Shown: positions 16,754 to 25,232 of the stretch, piece by piece
Position numbering within the stretch: position 1 is the first letter of the stretch
Layout: each line of letters opens with the position of its first letter
Assembly (NCBI RefSeq): GCF_003590795.1
Contig: NZ_QYUL01000001.1
Location: 947,001 to 1,011,000 of the forward strand
Origin: Azospirillum cavernae
Lineage (GTDB): Bacteria; Pseudomonadota; Alphaproteobacteria; Azospirillales; Azospirillaceae
Direction of reading: 5' to 3'
Length of the DNA stretch: 64,000 nucleotides
Position numbers and translations under genes: made by a program
The notes under the pieces: generated by a model
What the model was told of the DNA's origin: nothing
What the model saw: only the letters and a program-made list of their open reading frames with translations
The model's database searches: none

Positions 16754-16782
16754 TTCATACCAGAACAAACATCGAACTTCAA
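16754..16782 (-). promoter_or_regulatory. Promoter of the 32-aa SOS peptide gene
   Basis: On the minus strand TTGAAG (16777-16782) and TATGAA (16754-16759) are separated by exactly 17 bases, a good sigma-70-type pair. The predicted start near 16747 gives a leader of roughly 25 bases. LexA box 2 fills the spacer and touches the -35. Confidence 0.75.
16763..16777. promoter_or_regulatory. LexA box 2
   Basis: GAAC at 16763-16766 and GAAC at 16774-16777 with seven bases between, the complement of GTTC-N7-GTTC. It occupies the spacer between -35 and -10, where bound LexA would block RNA polymerase. Confidence 0.85.
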
Positions 16783-16789
16783 TTCGCAT

Positions 16790-16804
16790 GTTCGCTCTTT
16801 GTTC
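16790..16804. promoter_or_regulatory. LexA box 3
   Basis: GTTC at 16790-16793 and GTTC at 16801-16804, again with a seven-base spacer, just upstream of the -35. Centres of the three boxes are 28 and 27 bases apart. Confidence 0.82.
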
Positions 16805-16962
16805 CTATTTTGACCGCGCTTGTTCCGGTGTGAGCACAAAGCGGCATGGTGTCAGGATCGTTTCAAACACACCGATCCAGGGAAGGCGGTGGAGCCGCCC
16901 AACCGCTGGACGGGACGTCGGACGCGCCGCCAAGAACAGCGCGTCCGACGGATGACAACCAC

Positions 16963-17742
16963 TTACAACGTGCCCGCGTAGGCCCCGCCGTCGAGCAGGA
17001 CATTCTGCCCGGTCATGTAGCCCGCCTGGGCCGAACAGAGGAACGCGCAGGCCGCGCCGAACTCCTCAGGATCGCCGAAGCGGCCCGACGGGTTGGTCAG
17101 GCGGCGCGCCGCCATCTCCTCGTCAATGCTGCGCCCGGCGGCCTTGGCCCCGCCCTCCATCGTCTTGCGCAGGCGGTCGGTCTCGAACGGGCCGGGCAGC
17201 AAATTGTTGATGGTGACGTTGTGGCGAACCGTCTGGCGCGACAAACCGGCGATGAAGCCGGTCAAACCCGCCCGCGCGCCGTTCGACAGCCCCAAAATGG
17301 GGATGGGGGCCTTCACCGCCGCCGAGGTGATGTTGACGATCCGGCCAAAGCGCCGCCCGATCATTCCATCCACCGTCGCCTTGATGAGGAAGATCGGCGC
17401 CAGCATGTTGGCGTCGAGCGCGCGGATCCAATCCTCACGCTCCCAATGGTGGAAATCGCCTGGCGGCGGGCCGCCCGCGTTGTTGATGAGAATGTCGGGA
17501 TCGGGGCAGGCGGCCAGCGCGGCGGCCCGTCCCTCCTCCGTCGCGATGTCGCCGACGGCGGTGGTCACGGTCACGCCGGTGGCGGAGCGGATCTCGGCGG
17601 CGGTCGCCTCCAAAGTCTCGGCGCTGCGGGCGGTCAGGGTGACGTGAACGCCCTCCCGCGCCAAGGCCAACGCGCAGGCCTTACCCAACCCCTTGCTGGC
17701 CGCGCAGACGAGCGCGCGACGACCGGCGATTCCCAGATCCAT
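16963..17742 (-). CDS. SDR-family oxidoreductase (3-oxoacyl-ACP reductase-like)
   Basis: A 259-residue SDR starting at ATG 17742 (GGGAGAG eight to nine bases upstream; GTG 17748 is an alternative). The cofactor loop is CAASKGLG, less common than TGxxxGxG. NNAGG follows, then TSAAVK with catalytic Ser. The usual YxxxK is replaced by SNGARAG: the Tyr position is Asn and the Lys is Arg or missing, so classical catalysis is doubtful. This GLSNGARAGLTG form is known from a branch of SDRs of uncertain activity. The gene start overlaps the hdaA end by 62 bases. Confidence 0.85.
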   Translation of the reverse strand: MDLGIAGRRALVCAASKGLGKACALALAREGVHVTLTARSAETLEATAAEIRSATGVTVTTAVGDIATEEGRAAALAACPDPDILINNAGGPPPGDFHHWEREDWIRALDANMLAPIFLIKATVDGMIGRRFGRIVNITSAAVKAPIPILGLSNGARAGLTGFIAGLSRQTVRHNVTINNLLPGPFETDRLRKTMEGGAKAAGRSIDEEMAARRLTNPSGRFGDPEEFGAACAFLCSAQAGYMTGQNVLLDGGAYAGTL

Positions 17743-18445
17743 GGTCACTCTCTCCCGTGTGTTGCTCCAGCGCCGCCAGCACCTCGCGCGCCAGCGGAAC
17801 CGTCACCCGGCGGTGCGCCGCCAGCGAGGCGTGATCGAGCGCCGCCACCACCCGGCGGGCGGCGTCGAGCGAACGCTCCATCCGCGTCAGCAGATAGGTG
17901 ATGACCTCCAGCCCCGGCCGCAACTGGCGGTCGGCGAACAGCTTGACCAGAACGGCGGCGAGCAGCGCGTCGTCGGGGGCGTCCACCTCCACCGCCGGAG
18001 CGCCCTTGATGCGGGAGCGCAGATCGGCCAGCCGCGCCCGCCAGCGCGACGGCGCCTTGCGCGACAGCAGCAGCAGATGGCCGTTCTGCTCGCGCGCCAG
18101 ATTGTAGAGATGGAACAGCGCCTCTTCCCGCGCCGGTTTCCCGGCGACCCGGTCGGCGTCCTCGACCACCACGGCGTTGGCCGAGGCGAGAAGCCCCGGC
18201 AGATCGGCCTGATCGAGCGTCTCCCCGTTGGCGATCACCGCCCGGCTGCGCGTCCGCCAGACATGGCCCAAATGGGTTTTGCCGCAGCCCGCCGGGCCAT
18301 AGACGGTCAAGGCCGGGGCGGGCCAGGCGGGCCAGCGGTCGAGCCACGCCACCGCGTCGGCGTTGCTGGACGCGACGAGGAAATCCTCGCAGCCCATCGC
18401 CGTCCGGTGGCCAAGGTCGAGCGGTATCTGCGCCGGGGCGTTCAT
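17681..18445 (-). CDS. hdaA: DnaA-inactivating ATPase HdaA-like (DnaA-like AAA+ domain)
   Basis: A 254-residue protein resembling only the AAA+ part of DnaA. The N-terminal QIPLDLGH is the clamp-binding type motif of Hda proteins, which tether it to DnaN. Walker A is GPAGCGKTH, Walker B AVVVEDAD, and a sensor helix SLDAARRVVAALD lies near the end. Hda/HdaA stimulates ATP hydrolysis on DnaA to prevent re-initiation of replication. It lacks the DnaA DNA-binding domain. The last roughly 30 residues (GESDHGSGNRRSSR...) are low-complexity and overlap the next gene. Confidence 0.9.
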   Translation of the reverse strand: MNAPAQIPLDLGHRTAMGCEDFLVASSNADAVAWLDRWPAWPAPALTVYGPAGCGKTHLGHVWRTRSRAVIANGETLDQADLPGLLASANAVVVEDADRVAGKPAREEALFHLYNLAREQNGHLLLLSRKAPSRWRARLADLRSRIKGAPAVEVDAPDDALLAAVLVKLFADRQLRPGLEVITYLLTRMERSLDAARRVVAALDHASLAAHRRVTVPLAREVLAALEQHTGESDHGSGNRRSSRARLRGQQGVG

Positions 18446-18458
18446 CAGCCGGTTTCCA

Positions 18459-19526
18459 TCAGCGCTCTGGCTCCACGCCGCGATAATAGCTGCTGCTGAG
18501 ATACTGGCGCAGGGCGAAGCGGGTCAACACGCCGATCACCGCCGCCACCGGAACCGCCAGCAGCACGCCAAGGAAACCGAACAGGCTGCCCCCGGCCAGC
18601 AAGGCGAACATCACCCAAACCGCGTGCAACCCGACCTTGTCGCCGACCAGCTTCGGGGTCAGGACGTTGCCCTCCACCGCCTGCCCGAACAGGAAAATCC
18701 CGACGACGACCGCGACTCGCCACAGATCGTCAAACTGCAACAAGGCAAGCCCGGTGCTGACCACGAAGCCGAACAGCGACCCGACATAGGGAATGAAGGA
18801 CAGCAGGCCGGACAAAAGCCCGATGACCAGACCGAAATCCAGCCCGGCCACGGTCAGCCCCATCGCGTAAAAGGCGCCCAGCACCAGACAGACCGACGCC
18901 TGCCCGCGCACGAAGCCGGACAGCGTGACGTTGACCGCGTCCGCCTGCTCGCGCACCGCCTCGGCGTGGTGGCGCGGCAGCCAGCCATCGACCTTCTCAA
19001 CCATCAGATCCCAGTCGCGCAGCAGATAAAAGGCGACGATCGGCGTGATGAACATCACCGACAGCACGTCGAACAGGGCCAAGCCGCGCGACAGGATTCC
19101 AGTGATGACGTTGGCGATCCATCCGGCCACGTCGCCCGCGTAATTGCCCGCCGCCGCGCGCAGACGCTCCACATCGGCGGGCGGCAGGCGATGGACCAGC
19201 CGGTCGAGCGCGGGCAAGGCGCGCTCCTTCACCACGGCGACGTAGTCCGGCAGCACCTGCAACAAATGGGTGGTCTGCCCCTGGACCAGCGGCACCAGCA
19301 GCAGGATCATGACCACCAGAACCAACAGGAACCCCAGGAGAACCAGCGACGTCGCCAGCCAGCGCGGCAGGCCCAGCCGCTCCAGCCGGTCCACCGTGGG
19401 GTCGAGCAGATAGGCGATGGCCAGCCCGACCACAAAGGGCAGCAGCATGTTGGACAAAAGCCACAGGGCCAGAACAAACAGCCCCAACCCAATCAACCAG
19501 AAGCGGAGCTGTTTGTCCGGAGTCAC
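18459..19526 (-). CDS. AI-2E family transporter (PerM-like permease)
   Basis: A 355-residue polytopic membrane protein with about seven to eight hydrophobic helices, including VGLAIAYLLDPTVDRLERLGLPR near residue 40 and the AI-2E transporter signatures SFIPYVGSLFG and GNVLTPKLVGDKVGLHAVWV. The family contains the autoinducer exporter TqsA and many antiporter-like members; substrate is not predictable. GTG 19526 overlaps the pgsA-like stop codon (GTGA), showing translational coupling. It precedes hdaA by 13 bases. Confidence 0.9.
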   Translation of the reverse strand: MTPDKQLRFWLIGLGLFVLALWLLSNMLLPFVVGLAIAYLLDPTVDRLERLGLPRWLATSLVLLGFLLVLVVMILLLVPLVQGQTTHLLQVLPDYVAVVKERALPALDRLVHRLPPADVERLRAAAGNYAGDVAGWIANVITGILSRGLALFDVLSVMFITPIVAFYLLRDWDLMVEKVDGWLPRHHAEAVREQADAVNVTLSGFVRGQASVCLVLGAFYAMGLTVAGLDFGLVIGLLSGLLSFIPYVGSLFGFVVSTGLALLQFDDLWRVAVVVGIFLFGQAVEGNVLTPKLVGDKVGLHAVWVMFALLAGGSLFGFLGVLLAVPVAAVIGVLTRFALRQYLSSSYYRGVEPER

Positions 19527-20083
19527 GCGACGCCCCCATGGCGGTTGAACAGCAGCGCGGCGCGTTGGGCGTAGGCGACGCCGGACAGCGCCGTCGTCGC
19601 CGTGCAGGCGTAAACCAGCGCGTCCACCACCTCCAGCCCGAACAGATGAAGTTCCGGCAGCCCCAGCGCCGGGGGGGCCAGCACGGCGGCGGCCAGCGCG
19701 ATCTGAACCACCGTGTTCAGCTTGCTGACGATCAATGGCTGCATCGCCAGCGTTTCCTTCAGCGTGAACAGCAGGATGACGCCGCCGACGATCATCACGT
19801 CGCGGAACACCACCATCATGACCAGCCACAACGGAATCTGCCCGACATAGGACAGCGCGACATAGACGCCGATGATGAGCGTCTTGTCGGCCAACGGGTC
19901 GAGATAGCCCCCCAACACCGTTTGCGCCCGGAACAGGCGGGCGATGGCTCCGTCGAGCGCGTCGGACACCCCCGCCGCGACGAACAGCCAGAAGGCCCAC
20001 TCCATCCGCCCGGTCAGGATCATGTACATCGCCAGCGGCACCGCCAGGATGCGCAGAAAGGTGATGATGTTGGGAACGCTCAC
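19523..20083 (-). CDS. CDP-alcohol phosphatidyltransferase (PgsA-like)
   Basis: A 186-residue inner-membrane enzyme. It has the full family motif DG-x2-AR-x8-G-x3-D-x3-D at about residues 45-70 (DGAIAR...GGYLDPLAD), which binds the CDP-alcohol through metal. Several hydrophobic helices follow. Substrate is probably CDP-diacylglycerol with glycerol-3-phosphate, but other alcohols are possible. Start GTG 20083 (VSVPNIITFLRI) fits the family N-terminus and lies one base after the DUF2066 stop. Confidence 0.88.
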   Translation of the reverse strand: MSVPNIITFLRILAVPLAMYMILTGRMEWAFWLFVAAGVSDALDGAIARLFRAQTVLGGYLDPLADKTLIIGVYVALSYVGQIPLWLVMMVVFRDVMIVGGVILLFTLKETLAMQPLIVSKLNTVVQIALAAAVLAPPALGLPELHLFGLEVVDALVYACTATTALSGVAYAQRAALLFNRHGGVA

Positions 20084-20084
20084 G

Positions 20085-21464
20085 TTACTGGACGCTCTTG
20101 GCTGGCAGGGTTCCCAGATCGCGCGGCGGCGCGCCCAACCCGCCGGACGAAACCGCCGAAGCGCCCAGGGGAGCCGTCGGCGCCAGCGCGGACGGCGCGC
20201 CAAGCGGGGCGGCCATGGCCTCGCCGCCGCTGCGCGGCAGCAGGGTCAATTGCCAGTCGGTGGACACCGCGCCCGGAACCGATGCAGGAGCCGACGGCAC
20301 GCGGGTCATTGACAGGTCGCGTTTGGCCAGCGCTTGCGCCAGCCGGTCGGCGTCGCCGCGATGGGTCAGCGTCACCAGGGCGGCGCTGCGGGTCATGGAT
20401 TGCAAATCCGTCCGGGTCACGGCGGCGAAGCCGGTCAGGCGCTTGCGCACCTCGACCCAATCGGCGGCGGCGGCCAGCGGCACGCGGACCAGCGTCGATT
20501 GTTCCGGCCCGGAGGCCATCACGTTGTCGCGCCGCCACGCCTCGTCCAACTGCGCGCCGACCGTCGCCACCGCGCGGGTCAGCACGTCGCCCGCCGCCGC
20601 GTCGGGCTTGACGCTGACGGTCTGCGCGTCGCGCGTCCCATCCAGGCCGTAGCGGGTCAGATCGACGCTCAACCCGCGCGCCGGATCGGCCCCGCCACCG
20701 GGCAACTCCACCCGCGCGACGATGACGCCGCCCGCGTGGTAACGCTGGGCGATGCGGGCCAGCGCCTCCGGGTTGCCCGCGATGGCCTCCTCCGTGCCGA
20801 TGGCCTGGGCGTCGGCCAACTCGCCGTCCGGCACCACCAGCGGCACCAGCGAGGACGCGGCGGGACGCTCCTCCCACGCGGCGCGCCAGGGGGTGCGGTC
20901 CTCCCACAGCAGGGCGCGCCCGGCGGTCATCGTCACCGGCAAAACGACGAAGGGCTTGGCGGGCGGCTCGACATATTGGCTGTTGCCGGTGACGCTGCCG
21001 CCGATGACGTCGCGCACCGCGTTGGGACGGAAACGCACGGTGATCGACCCGACATATTGGGTGGCGGAGACCTTTTCCTCGTCGATCTCAAAGCCCTGGA
21101 CCAGCTTGGCCAGCTCCGTTTCCGGCAGCTTCGGCGCGGCGCCGCCGGTGGGGACGAGGCGCTTGTAAAGCTCCGTCCACGCCCGGCTTTGCGCCTCGCG
21201 GATCGCGGAATCGCGGGCGCTGTTGGCGTTGGCGGCGGTGATGTCCACCTTGACGCCCGACACGGCGAAAGCGTCGGCGGCGGTGTTGGCCGTCGGCGCG
21301 CTGGACGGCAACGGAGAGGCGGCGGGAGACGCCGCGCCGAAGGGCTGCCCTTGCGTGATCGGCGCCGGAGTCGTCTGCGCCAGGGCGGAGCCGCCCGACA
21401 GGGCGCAGGCGACGGACAGGGCGGTGAGACCCGCAAACAGCGGCGCGCGACGGCGGTGGAGCAT
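20085..21464 (-). CDS. DUF2066 periplasmic protein
   Basis: A 459-residue exported protein: signal peptide MLHRRRAPLFAG... with predicted cleavage after ALA29. After an Ala/Pro-rich linker comes the conserved domain (AREAQSRAWTELYKRLVP-type segment, EKVSATQYVGSITVRF, FVVLPVT), which is the DUF2066 pattern. The C-terminal 60 residues are Ala/Pro-rich. Start ATG 21464; the phase is open a further 99 bases into the divergent purM promoter. Position before the pgsA-like gene is common in alphaproteobacteria. Function unknown. Confidence 0.85.
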   Translation of the reverse strand: MLHRRRAPLFAGLTALSVACALSGGSALAQTTPAPITQGQPFGAASPAASPLPSSAPTANTAADAFAVSGVKVDITAANANSARDSAIREAQSRAWTELYKRLVPTGGAAPKLPETELAKLVQGFEIDEEKVSATQYVGSITVRFRPNAVRDVIGGSVTGNSQYVEPPAKPFVVLPVTMTAGRALLWEDRTPWRAAWEERPAASSLVPLVVPDGELADAQAIGTEEAIAGNPEALARIAQRYHAGGVIVARVELPGGGADPARGLSVDLTRYGLDGTRDAQTVSVKPDAAAGDVLTRAVATVGAQLDEAWRRDNVMASGPEQSTLVRVPLAAAADWVEVRKRLTGFAAVTRTDLQSMTRSAALVTLTHRGDADRLAQALAKRDLSMTRVPSAPASVPGAVSTDWQLTLLPRSGGEAMAAPLGAPSALAPTAPLGASAVSSGGLGAPPRDLGTLPAKSVQ

Positions 21465-21495
21465 TGCAATGCCTTCCGATTCGAGTATGTTCGGC

Positions 21496-21512
21496 CCGAG
21501 CCAACGGCTCGG
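21496..21512. repeat. Dyad in the DUF2066-purM divergent promoter
   Basis: CCGAGCC-AAC-GGCTCGG is a perfect 7-bp inverted repeat with a three-base centre. TATATAG directly follows on plus and could be the purM -10; a GATTC site (GANTC) lies at 21478-21482. Operator function is inference. Confidence 0.4.
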
Positions 21513-21561
21513 TATATAGCCCAGCTCAAGCGAGGATACCATCAGCACCCAGTCCAACAAC

Positions 21562-22620
21562 ATGTCCGACGCCTACAAGCAGGCTGGTGTGGACATCGAC
21601 GCGGGCAACGCGCTTGTCGAAGCGATCAAGCCTCTTGCCCGCTCCACCGCGCGTTCCGGCTCCGACGCGGGCCTGGGCGGCTTTGGCGCGCTGTTCGATC
21701 TGCGCGCCGCCGGCTATCAGGATCCGCTTCTCGTCGCCACCACCGATGGCGTCGGCACGAAGCTGAAGGTCGCGATTCTGGCGAACCGCCACGACACGGT
21801 CGGCATCGATCTGGTGGCGATGTGCGTCAACGATCTGGTCGTGCAGGGGGCCGAACCGCTCCTGTTCCTCGACTATTACGCCACCGGCAAGCTGGACGTG
21901 GCCGCCGGTCGCGCCATCGTGTCGGGCATCGCCGAAGGCTGCCGTCAGGCGGGCTGCGCGCTGGTTGGCGGCGAGACCGCCGAAATGCCCGGCATGTATT
22001 CCGAAGGCGACTATGACCTCGCCGGTTTCTCGGTCGGCGCGGTCGAGCGCGAACACGCGCTGACCGGCTCCACCGTGCAGGCGGGCGACGTCGTTCTTGG
22101 TCTGGCGTCCAGCGGCGTTCATTCCAACGGCTATTCGCTGGTCCGCAAATTGGTCGACACGTCGGGCCTTGGCTACGACTCGGCCTGCCCGTGGGACGCC
22201 GCGATGACGCTGGGCGAAGCGCTGCTGACCCCGACCCGCATCTATGTGAAGAGCACGCTGAAGGCCGTGCGCGCCGGAACCGTGCGGGCGATGGCCCACA
22301 TCACCGGCGGCGGCCTGATCGAAAACATTCCGCGCGTGCTGCCCGACGGGTTGGGCGTGAGGCTGGACGCCGGGACCTGGTCCCTGCCCCGGGTGTTCTC
22401 CTGGCTGATGAAGACCGGCGGGATCGCACCGTTCGAGATGGCCCGCACCTTCAACGTCGGCCTCGGCATGGTCGTCGTCGTTCCGGCGGACAAGGCCCAA
22501 CAGGCCATCGACATCCTGACCGAGGGCGGCGAGACGGTGTTCACCGTCGGGACCGTCACCGCGCTGAAGGATGGCGAGCCGCGCGTCACCGTGACTGGCA
22601 TGGAAACGGCCTGGGCATGA
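21562..22620 (+). CDS. purM: Phosphoribosylformylglycinamidine cyclo-ligase
   Basis: Fifth step of purine synthesis: ATP-dependent closure of FGAM to aminoimidazole ribotide. The 352-residue protein has the family's N-terminal [60 protein letters not shown] and the C-terminal [13 protein letters not shown]. Start ATG 21562. It overlaps purN by an ATGA junction and is divergent from DUF2066. Confidence 0.97.
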   Translation: MSDAYKQAGVDIDAGNALVEAIKPLARSTARSGSDAGLGGFGALFDLRAAGYQDPLLVATTDGVGTKLKVAILANRHDTVGIDLVAMCVNDLVVQGAEPLLFLDYYATGKLDVAAGRAIVSGIAEGCRQAGCALVGGETAEMPGMYSEGDYDLAGFSVGAVEREHALTGSTVQAGDVVLGLASSGVHSNGYSLVRKLVDTSGLGYDSACPWDAAMTLGEALLTPTRIYVKSTLKAVRAGTVRAMAHITGGGLIENIPRVLPDGLGVRLDAGTWSLPRVFSWLMKTGGIAPFEMARTFNVGLGMVVVVPADKAQQAIDILTEGGETVFTVGTVTALKDGEPRVTVTGMETAWA

Positions 22621-23294
22621 CGTCAGCGCCAAAAACGGCGGCGCCAAAGCTGAAGCTGGGCGTTCTCATTTCGGGCCGGGGCAGCAACTTGCAGGCGTTG
22701 ATCGACGCCTGCGCCGCCCCGGATTTCCCGGCGGAGATCGTTCTGGTTTTGTCGAACAAGGCCGACGCCTTCGGGTTGGAACGCGCCGCCAAGGCCGGGA
22801 TCCCGACGGCGGTGGTCAGCCACCGCGACTTCCCAGGCGACAAGGCGGCGTTCGAAACGGCGATGGACGCCCAACTGCGGCAGGCGGGCGTTCAACTGGT
22901 CTGTCTGGCGGGCTTCATGCGGCTGCTGTCGCCGCTGTTCGTCACGCTGTGGAACGACGCGCTCATCAACATCCACCCGTCGCTCCTGCCCTCCTTCAAG
23001 GGGCTGGACACGCACGAGCGAGCGTTGGAAACCGGCGTGCGTTTCCACGGCTGCACCGTGCATTACGTGCGGGCGGAGATGGACGCCGGGCCGATCATCG
23101 CGCAGGCGGCGGTTCCCGTGCTGCCCGGCGACGACGCCCACGCGTTGGCCGACCGCGTGCTCGAATCGGAGCACGCGCTCTACCCGCACGCCGTCCGCCT
23201 GATCGCCGAGGGGCGCGCCCGCGTCGATGGCGCGGTCGTGCGGATCAACGGCGTTTCCCAGGAACTGGCCTCCTCCATCAACCCGCCCCTATAA
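22617..23294 (+). CDS. purN: Phosphoribosylglycinamide formyltransferase
   Basis: Third step of purine synthesis, formyl transfer from 10-formyl-THF to GAR. The 225-residue protein shows [15 protein letters not shown], the active-site [12 protein letters not shown] with Asn and His, and [12 protein letters not shown] with the catalytic Asp. Start ATG 22617 is coupled to purM by ATGA. The N-terminal 12 residues (Ala/Lys/Pro-rich) extend beyond the usual start. Confidence 0.96.
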   Translation: MTSAPKTAAPKLKLGVLISGRGSNLQALIDACAAPDFPAEIVLVLSNKADAFGLERAAKAGIPTAVVSHRDFPGDKAAFETAMDAQLRQAGVQLVCLAGFMRLLSPLFVTLWNDALINIHPSLLPSFKGLDTHERALETGVRFHGCTVHYVRAEMDAGPIIAQAAVPVLPGDDAHALADRVLESEHALYPHAVRLIAEGRARVDGAVVRINGVSQELASSINPPL

Positions 23295-23381
23295 AGGCGA
23301 GCGGGTTGGTTGGTTTTTGTTGCGCTTCGCCCATTCGTGGGCAGAATTGTCGGCAACACAAACCAAAGGAGGGTTCTTGAG

Positions 23382-23528
23382 ATGGCGGCTGTTGGTTCCC
23401 CGACCCCGGTCAGCGACGATCTGGTCCGCACGCACATGCAGGGCTGGCTCGCCTTCACGCAGTTCGTGAAGATCGGCACCGGCGGCGTTATCGGCCTCTT
23501 GGTTCTGATGGCGATCTTTCTGCTGTGA
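23382..23528 (+). CDS. aa3-type cytochrome c oxidase subunit IV-like micro-protein
   Basis: A 48-residue protein from ATG 23382, preceded by AGGAGG (23366-23371). A short polar N-terminus and amphipathic MQGWLAFTQFVKIG lead into one transmembrane helix (GGVIGLLVLMAIFLL). This architecture fits the bacterial aa3-oxidase subunit IV family, a single-helix accessory subunit. In other alphaproteobacteria it is often not next to the catalytic subunits. TTGCGC (23320) with AGAATT 17 bases on could be its promoter. A strong terminator follows five bases after the stop. Confidence 0.7.
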   Translation: MAAVGSPTPVSDDLVRTHMQGWLAFTQFVKIGTGGVIGLLVLMAIFLL

Positions 23529-23533
23529 AGCCG

Positions 23534-23578
23534 CTGACGGCGTTTCCCCCCCGGTCGATGACCGATGGGGAAACGCCG
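23534..23578. terminator. Terminator hairpin after oxidase subunit gene
   Basis: A 14-bp perfect stem (23534-23547 / 23565-23578, GACGGCGTTTCCCC) with an inner CGGTC/GACCG pair. No long U-run follows, but the GGGGAAAC/GTTTCCCC stem lies between convergent genes and is a likely bidirectional stop. Confidence 0.65.
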
Positions 23579-23604
23579 TCGCCCGCCTCACGCCGCGATG
23601 GGCC

Positions 23605-24042
23605 TCACGCCGCGACGGGCGGTTTCACGAAATGCTGGTGGCCGTGGTCGCACTGGCCGCGCGCGTGCTTGTCGTCGCAGCTCTCCTGCGAGGTCAAACC
23701 GATCCAAGCGTGCAGCGTCGCCGGGTCAAAGCCCGCCTCGCGGCGGTCGCCCGATTCCAGCAGCGGGCGGCGAATCAAATCGCGGTCGGCCAACATCGCG
23801 GCCAGCGCCGCCGCCTCGTCCAAATCGTCGGGCGTCACCGCGCCGCTTTTGACCGCGACGGCCCGGCGGTTGAACCACGCCCCAACCTCCTTGTCGCCGA
23901 AGAAGGCGCGCAGTTCCGCCGCGCTCAACGGCGCGGTCGCCAGATCGCGTTCGATCAGGCTGTGGCCAGCCGCCTGCAACTGAAGCCTCTGCTTGGCGTT
24001 CGCCGTGCAGCCGGTCAACCCGTAGAAAATCACCTCAGCCAT
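23605..24042 (-). CDS. ArsC/Spx-fold protein, nitrogenase-associated (NifO-like)
   Basis: A 145-residue thioredoxin-fold protein of the ArsC family. FYGLTGCTANAKQRLQLQAAGH at the N-terminus, FFGDKEVGAWFN, AVKSG and ADRDLIRRPLLESGDRREAGFDP follow the pattern of the nitrogenase-associated NifO group rather than arsenate reductases. The single Cys after Gly corresponds to the family position; the second Cys of a CxxC is absent. The Cys/His-rich C-terminus (ESCDDKHARGQCDHGHQH) could bind metal. Start ATG 24042. No nif genes are nearby in this window. Confidence 0.78.
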   Translation of the reverse strand: MAEVIFYGLTGCTANAKQRLQLQAAGHSLIERDLATAPLSAAELRAFFGDKEVGAWFNRRAVAVKSGAVTPDDLDEAAALAAMLADRDLIRRPLLESGDRREAGFDPATLHAWIGLTSQESCDDKHARGQCDHGHQHFVKPPVAA

Positions 24043-24121
24043 CGCGTGCGCTCCGCATAGGGGGTGGTCCGAAAAGGGCAATCAGGACCAATTCCGTCCA
24101 GTCTAACGGCAGCGCAACATG

Positions 24122-24149
24122 AAAAAGGGCGCGACAGAATGCCGCGCCC
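24122..24149 (-). terminator. Terminator of the ABC transporter operon
   Basis: On minus, GGGCGCG and CGCGCCC (arms 24143-24149 and 24127-24133) pair around nine bases and are followed by TTTTT (24122-24126). It lies about 30 bases after the binding-protein stop codon. Confidence 0.8.
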
Positions 24150-24181
24150 ACATTTTATGTAAGGTTATTCGCCGCAGGCGC

Positions 24182-25207
24182 TTATTTCGCCAGCCGCTTC
24201 AACGAATCCTCGACATACTGGTTGGTGAAGGTCTTGGACAGGTCGATGGAGGCCGCCGCCACCGCCGGGTCGAACGCCTTCAGCACCTTCAGCGCCGCGT
24301 CGGCCCCATCCTGGGTGAAACGGCCGTCGGGGGAGTAGGTCGGCTTGGAATGCTCGAACGCCTGGGCGTAGAGCGACTTGTTGCCGAGGAAATACTCCTC
24401 CGGCAGCACCTTCAGCACCTCTTCCGTGCTGGCCTTGTTCAGCCACAGCATCGTCTTGACGAAGATGTCGGACAGGGCTTGGGTGGTCTTCGGGTTGGCC
24501 TGGATGAAGGCCGCCGTGGTGTAGAGCACCGCCGCCGGGTACGGCCCGCCATAGACGTCCAGCGTGCCTTTTTCGGTGCGGGTGTCGGCGATGACGGTGA
24601 TGTCGCCGTCGGCTTCGGCCTGGCTGATGACCGGATCAAGGTTGGAAATGGCGTCGATGTCGCCGCGCTTGATCGCCGCCACGGCGCTCGGGCCGCCGCC
24701 GACGCCGATGATCGACACGTCGTCCGGCTTCATCCCTTCCTTGGACAACAGATAATTGACCATGAAGTTGGTGGAGGAGCCGGGCGCGGTGACGCCGATC
24801 TTCTTGCCCTTCAGATCCTTGATCGAGGCGATGGTCCCAGCCTTTTTGACCGAGGCCAGAACGATGCCGGGGTAACGGCCCAACTGGGTCACGCCGACGA
24901 TGCTCTGCCCCTTGGCCTGCATCTGGATGGTGTGGTCGTAAGCGCCGGTGACGACGTCCGCCGAACCGCCGACCAGCGCTTGCAGGCTCTTGGCCCCGCC
25001 GCCGAAATCGCTGATCTCGACGCTCAGCCCCGCCTCTTTGAAATAGCCCAGCCGTTCGGCCAGGGTCAGCGGCAGATAATAGAGCAGCGGTTTGCCGCCG
25101 ACGGCGATCTTCAACTCTTTCTTTTCCAGCGCCTGCGCGTTGGCCGAACCGGCCGCGCCCAAGGCCAAGGCCACAGCGGCGGCGGCGATCAAAGTCCTGA
25201 AGCCCAT
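24182..25207 (-). CDS. ABC transporter substrate-binding protein, NMT1/TauA-SsuA type
   Basis: A 341-residue periplasmic binding protein with signal peptide cleaved after about ANA24. KKELKIAVGGKPLLYYLPLTLAERLGYFKEAGL is the N-terminal lobe signature of the nitrate/sulfonate/taurine/thiamine-precursor group, followed by GGAKSLQALVGGSADVV and LKGKKIGVTAPGSSTNF. Third gene of an operon with its permease and ATPase. Substrate is not determinable; absence of riboswitch-like leader argues weakly against thiamine precursors. Confidence 0.92.
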   Translation of the reverse strand: MGFRTLIAAAAVALALGAAGSANAQALEKKELKIAVGGKPLLYYLPLTLAERLGYFKEAGLSVEISDFGGGAKSLQALVGGSADVVTGAYDHTIQMQAKGQSIVGVTQLGRYPGIVLASVKKAGTIASIKDLKGKKIGVTAPGSSTNFMVNYLLSKEGMKPDDVSIIGVGGGPSAVAAIKRGDIDAISNLDPVISQAEADGDITVIADTRTEKGTLDVYGGPYPAAVLYTTAAFIQANPKTTQALSDIFVKTMLWLNKASTEEVLKVLPEEYFLGNKSLYAQAFEHSKPTYSPDGRFTQDGADAALKVLKAFDPAVAAASIDLSKTFTNQYVEDSLKRLAK

Positions 25208-25232
25208 GGGGCGATCCTCCCGACAATCAACG

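Noticed and set aside
16801..16825. A possible fourth LexA box using GTTC at 16822
   Set aside because: The gap to the preceding GTTC is 17 bases, not 7.
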